NCBI RefSeq assembly: GCF_015689335.1
Contig: NZ_CP065053.1
Span: 1,984,001 to 2,048,000 of the forward strand
Direction: 5' to 3'
DNA: 64,000 bases
From: Massilia antarctica
Lineage (GTDB): Bacteria; Pseudomonadota; Gammaproteobacteria; Burkholderiales; Burkholderiaceae_D
The notes beneath the pieces were generated by a model. That model was given only the letters and a program-made list of their open reading frames with translations. It was not told the origin of the DNA and ran no database searches. A program made the position numbers and the translations under genes. This document shows positions 61,628 through 64,000 of the stretch, one piece after another. Within the stretch, counting starts at the first letter, position 1; each line of letters starts with the position of its first letter.

Positions 61628-62971
61628 TTAGACTGGGGACATCCGTTCCAGGGAGTGCGCCGAAGCGAGAAGACCCCCCAGAATTTTGTCGGCTACCTTC
61701 TCTGAAAATCCTGTAGGGAGCTCGGCCCGGACCTTGTCCACGACCGCAGGCGTGCGCGCAATGAAGTCCTGCAGCAGCGGCTCTGCGTTCGCACCGTAGC
61801 CGACTTCTTTTGCAGTGCTGTTGAAGTGACGCCGCTGGATGCTATGTGCCAGGTAGTGCCGGTTGTTTCCGAGTAGCGCCATCGCCAACTTGAGCTTACG
61901 TTCGCTCCACTGATTCGGCCCGGGGCCGATAACCGGGTAGGCGGACATCACGTCATAGATGGGCGTCAGTTTGAATCGCCCCGCACCAGCGAGTAGCTGG
62001 ATACTGAAGTTTTTGGCGTGGCCATCCGGTGCGCGAAGCATCCAAAACAGCAGTTGGGATGCCATGAGCGTGCGCATATCTGCGGCTTTCTCCCGCGATT
62101 GCTGCAGCAGGGTGAACATCTGTTTAAGGCCCGGGCCGCCGTCGTTTTCGTATTTCAGCAGCGGCGATGTTCCCGTGGCCTGGCAAAAGTCCTCCTGGAC
62201 AAGCCGGAACAGCTGCTGACCATCGGCCGAGCGCGTGCGGTCGAAGCGCTCGACGACGAGCACGCGTTGCGCGCCAAACGTCGCAATCTCGGCATTGGCC
62301 GTGGGCAGTCCGAATTCCTTGAACAGTCTCAGGCACAACCACTCGTTGTCGACCGACGTGGTGAAGTCGGCCCGCTTCCCGCCCACCATCCCGATGGGGA
62401 GCTTGATGATGTGTGTCGTCGGCGTGGCGCCGCGCGGCTTCATCCATTTTCCATCCCACCAGAGGAATGCATCCTTCTCCTGCGCCCCGGCGAGCGAAAT
62501 GCGGAAGTCGTCGTCGTTATCGGCGGCGCCGTGCCGCTCCAGGTTCACCACGTCAAGTAGGTGGCGCTCGATGTCCTCCTCGCTGACGGCGATGCCGTCA
62601 ACATGAACAAGCCCTTCCGGTTTGGCACCTTCCGGCAGCAGCTGCAAGGCGCCGACGCAGTCCCGGCCAACGGCCGCGAGCAGGTCGAAAGGGTCGAGCG
62701 AGCCTGTCTTGAACCGGGTCGCAATACGCTTACGAATGATGTCGCTGTCTGGAAGCAATCCCTCGAAGTAGTTTGAGACATGTGCGCCCTTAAGTGGCTC
62801 ATCGCGCATATTGAACGGCAACGACAGCGAGATGGGGCGACCAAGCCTTGATTGGCGCCAGCCGGCGTCGTACGCTAGTTCGGAGTCCCCGTTGGCATTG
62901 ACCGTCCAGCGGCCGACGTAGTCGCCGTTGGCCCAGAGGTGCAGTGTTTGGCTGTGCGAGCGGCGACCCAT
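61628..62971 (-). CDS. hipA: HipA-type serine/threonine kinase toxin
   Basis: 447 residues from ATG 62971, 2 nt after the hipB stop. Kinase of the HipA fold: N-terminal subdomain MGRRSHSQTLHLWANGDYVG; ISLAGAQEKDAFLWWDG; KLPIGMVGGKRADFTTSVDN and EWLCLRLFKEFGL; catalytic loop with LRAPDGHAKNFSIQLL (His-Lys-Asn) and metal-binding TPIYDVMSAYPV. All catalytic segments are intact. HipA phosphorylates glutamyl-tRNA synthetase in E. coli, causing growth arrest; target here is inferred. A GTG at 63049 inside hipB is a less likely start. Confidence 0.9.
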   Translation of the reverse strand: MGRRSHSQTLHLWANGDYVGRWTVNANGDSELAYDAGWRQSRLGRPISLSLPFNMRDEPLKGAHVSNYFEGLLPDSDIIRKRIATRFKTGSLDPFDLLAAVGRDCVGALQLLPEGAKPEGLVHVDGIAVSEEDIERHLLDVVNLERHGAADNDDDFRISLAGAQEKDAFLWWDGKWMKPRGATPTTHIIKLPIGMVGGKRADFTTSVDNEWLCLRLFKEFGLPTANAEIATFGAQRVLVVERFDRTRSADGQQLFRLVQEDFCQATGTSPLLKYENDGGPGLKQMFTLLQQSREKAADMRTLMASQLLFWMLRAPDGHAKNFSIQLLAGAGRFKLTPIYDVMSAYPVIGPGPNQWSERKLKLAMALLGNNRHYLAHSIQRRHFNSTAKEVGYGANAEPLLQDFIARTPAVVDKVRAELPTGFSEKVADKILGGLLASAHSLERMSPV

Positions 62972-62973
62972 GG

Positions 62974-63237
62974 CTACCACTCCGCCGAGCTGCTTGCCGT
63001 CGATGTATCGCGCTCGCCCAAGTGCAACTCCAGCTCGAGGGCCGAACACCAGCTCAGCAGCTGCTTGACGCTGATTTCGTCGGCATGGCTCTCGAGGTAC
63101 GAGATGCGATTCTGGCTCAAGCCAACATGAGTCGCGACGGCCGCTTGGGTGAGCTTGTGTCGCTTGCGAGTCGACACGAGCAGCTGGCCGAGCTGTGGCC
63201 CGGTGAGCAGAAGTTGGGAGAGGGGGGCGAAAGACAT
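62974..63237 (-). CDS. hipB: HipB-type antitoxin and repressor
   Basis: 87 residues with an Xre/Cro helix-turn-helix: QLGQLLVSTRKRHKLTQAAV, ATHVGLSQNRISYLESHADE. It neutralises HipA and represses the operon. The N-terminal extension (MSFAPLSQLLLTG) is longer than in E. coli HipB and the C-terminal tail is Ser/Thr-rich. Four operators with the TATCC-GGATA pattern lie upstream. Confidence 0.9.
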   Translation of the reverse strand: MSFAPLSQLLLTGPQLGQLLVSTRKRHKLTQAAVATHVGLSQNRISYLESHADEISVKQLLSWCSALELELHLGERDTSTASSSAEW

Positions 63238-63243
63238 TTAAAA

Positions 63244-63338
63244 TATCCGTTATTCAGATAAATTAATTTTACCCGAAATTCAGATAAAGTCAATATATCC
63301 GAATATCGGATAAATTCAATTTATCCGTATAGCGGATA
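63244..63338. promoter_or_regulatory. Four HipB-type operators at exact 26-bp spacing
   Basis: Sites of the form TATCC-N7-GGATA occur at 63244-63260, 63270-63286, 63296-63312 and 63322-63338; starts are 26 bp apart each time. The outer two on the right are perfect in both halves, the other two carry one or two changes (TACCC, AGATA). The E. coli HipB operator is TATCC-N8-GGATA. They occupy the 100 bp just upstream of hipB, overlapping its promoter region. Confidence 0.8.
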
Positions 63339-63479
63339 ATTGGCTCTCAAGCAGCGGCAAGTAAGACCTTGACGGCATCTACGTAGCTATACCACAGCAC
63401 AATAGCCACGCGGCCAACGGATTCAGCACCCAGGCCGTATGAGCGCATGACCTACTCTCTACGCCCGGCGCTGAAGGCG

Positions 63480-64000
63480 TTATACGTTCTCGCCTTCGAA
63501 GTAGTCGGAGTCGATACGCTTCAATTCATACTGACTGATGGGCGACACACCTACGTTGTGATCCACCATGAATGTCGCCAACTGCTGCCCGGTGATGAGG
63601 ATGATTTTCGACGAAATAATCTTGGCGTATTCCTCAGCTTCGCGGGAGAAGTTCGAGGTTGTAATAAACACGCCTTTGTTTGCTCGTTGTCCTTGTAGCG
63701 CTCCTGCAAACTTCTGAATTTCGGGACGGCCAACTGTGCCCTCCCATCTTTTCGCTTGAACGTAGATTGCGTCTGGTCCGAGTTTATCTTCCTTGATGAT
63801 TCCATCGATACCGCCGTCGCCGCTCTTTCCGATGGCTTGGCCAGCATCGTGCCGTGATCCGCCGTAACCCATTGCGACGAGCAGGTCGATGACGAGTCGT
63901 TCAAAGAATGAAGGGGACGAGAGCTTTACTTGTTCGAGCAGCTCGGTTTCGAGGTTCACCCTTAGGCGCTGATACGCTTGGGAAAAAAGCTCCTCGGGCG
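63480..64000 (-). CDS. mrr: Mrr-type restriction endonuclease (partial, N-terminus beyond the window)
   Basis: The frame is open at the right edge and ends at 63480. It reads PEELFSQAYQRLRVNLETEL then LEQVKLSSPSFFERLVIDLL, VAMGYGGSRHDAGQAIGKSG, DGGIDGIIKEDKLGPDAIYV, QAKRWEGTVGRPEIQKFAGA and ends with QYELKRIDSDYFEGENV. This is the PD-(D/E)xK catalytic domain: the Asp of GDGGIDG and QAKRW are the nuclease motif. The N-terminal winged-helix DNA-binding domain lies outside. Mrr enzymes cut methylated DNA. A GTG at 63959 is internal, not the start, because homology continues upstream. It lies next to hipBA, suggesting a defence/accessory segment. Confidence 0.88.
   Translation of the reverse strand, partial: PEELFSQAYQRLRVNLETELLEQVKLSSPSFFERLVIDLLVAMGYGGSRHDAGQAIGKSGDGGIDGIIKEDKLGPDAIYVQAKRWEGTVGRPEIQKFAGALQGQRANKGVFITTSNFSREAEEYAKIISSKIILITGQQLATFMVDHNVGVSPISQYELKRIDSDYFEGENV

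Noticed and set aside
63959..63959. GTG at 63959 as the start of the Mrr gene
   Set aside because: The frame stays open upstream to the window end with Mrr-like residues (PEELFSQAYQRLR), so the true start lies outside.

Overview
The window is about 64 kb of GC-rich DNA whose gene content points to a betaproteobacterium of the Oxalobacteraceae (Massilia, Duganella or Janthinobacterium type). The main indicators are an XrtA/PEP-CTERM exopolysaccharide locus (PrsK kinase, TIGR03013-type sugar transferase), a complete Tad/Flp pilus operon, a fused isobutyryl-CoA mutase, a fused indolepyruvate ferredoxin oxidoreductase, and scattered REP-like repeats containing CCCGCCTGCGCGGG. The genus is an inference from gene content only.

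Layout. 1-4.7 kb: minus-strand exopolysaccharide genes in transcription order dehydrogenase tviB, epimerase, sugar transferase, prsK (runs off the window). 5.5-8.4 kb: a small lipoprotein and a GH9 cellulase-type lipoprotein gene interrupted by one in-frame amber codon. 8.4-12.1 kb: an accessory patch with an IS630 remnant, an IS3-family element with terminal inverted repeats, a gene apparently split by it, a DUF1828-type protein, and an orphan C-terminal fragment. 12.1-17.2 kb: ATP-grasp protein, small conserved proteins, a MoaD/ThiS-like plus BNR-repeat pair, and a divergent TetR / metallo-hydrolase pair sharing an operator. 17.5-27.2 kb: an alpha-glucoside uptake and phosphorolysis locus (periplasmic TonB-like protein, TonB-dependent receptor, LacI regulator, GH65 phosphorylase, beta-phosphoglucomutase, MFS transporter, second LacI regulator) with two different classes of palindromic operator.

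27.2-31.2 kb holds the most interesting part: a probable retron. A sigma70-like promoter is followed at the expected start point by about 165 nt able to fold as an msr-msd RNA (complementary a1/a2 ends, AGC priming motif, two short hairpins, one long hairpin), then a reverse transcriptase with YADD and VTG motifs and a roughly 150-residue N-terminal extension. Two tandem paralogous membrane proteins follow it. A low-GC lipoprotein gene then lies between two copies of a repeated coding tail.

31.2-42.1 kb: icmF with a LiuR-like palindrome upstream, an IorAB fusion, a LysR regulator, an HD-GYP phosphodiesterase and a GGDEF cyclase facing each other. 42.5-55.8 kb: the Tad operon (flp, tadV, an AAA ATPase, cpaB, cpaC, small lipoprotein, tadG, two tadE-type genes, cpaE, cpaF, tadB, tadC, tadD), mostly with start/stop overlaps; flp is followed by a strong terminator that should set its expression apart from the rest. 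55.9-61.3 kb: envelope proteins (BON, DUF2807, lipoprotein) and a carboxymuconolactone decarboxylase-like / patatin / 3-hydroxybutyrate dehydrogenase-like gene run. 61.6-64 kb: a hipBA toxin-antitoxin pair with four operators spaced exactly 26 bp apart, then an Mrr-type restriction endonuclease cut by the window end.

No tRNA, rRNA or CRISPR array was seen. Nearly all long opposite-strand open frames are GC-rich shadows of these genes.
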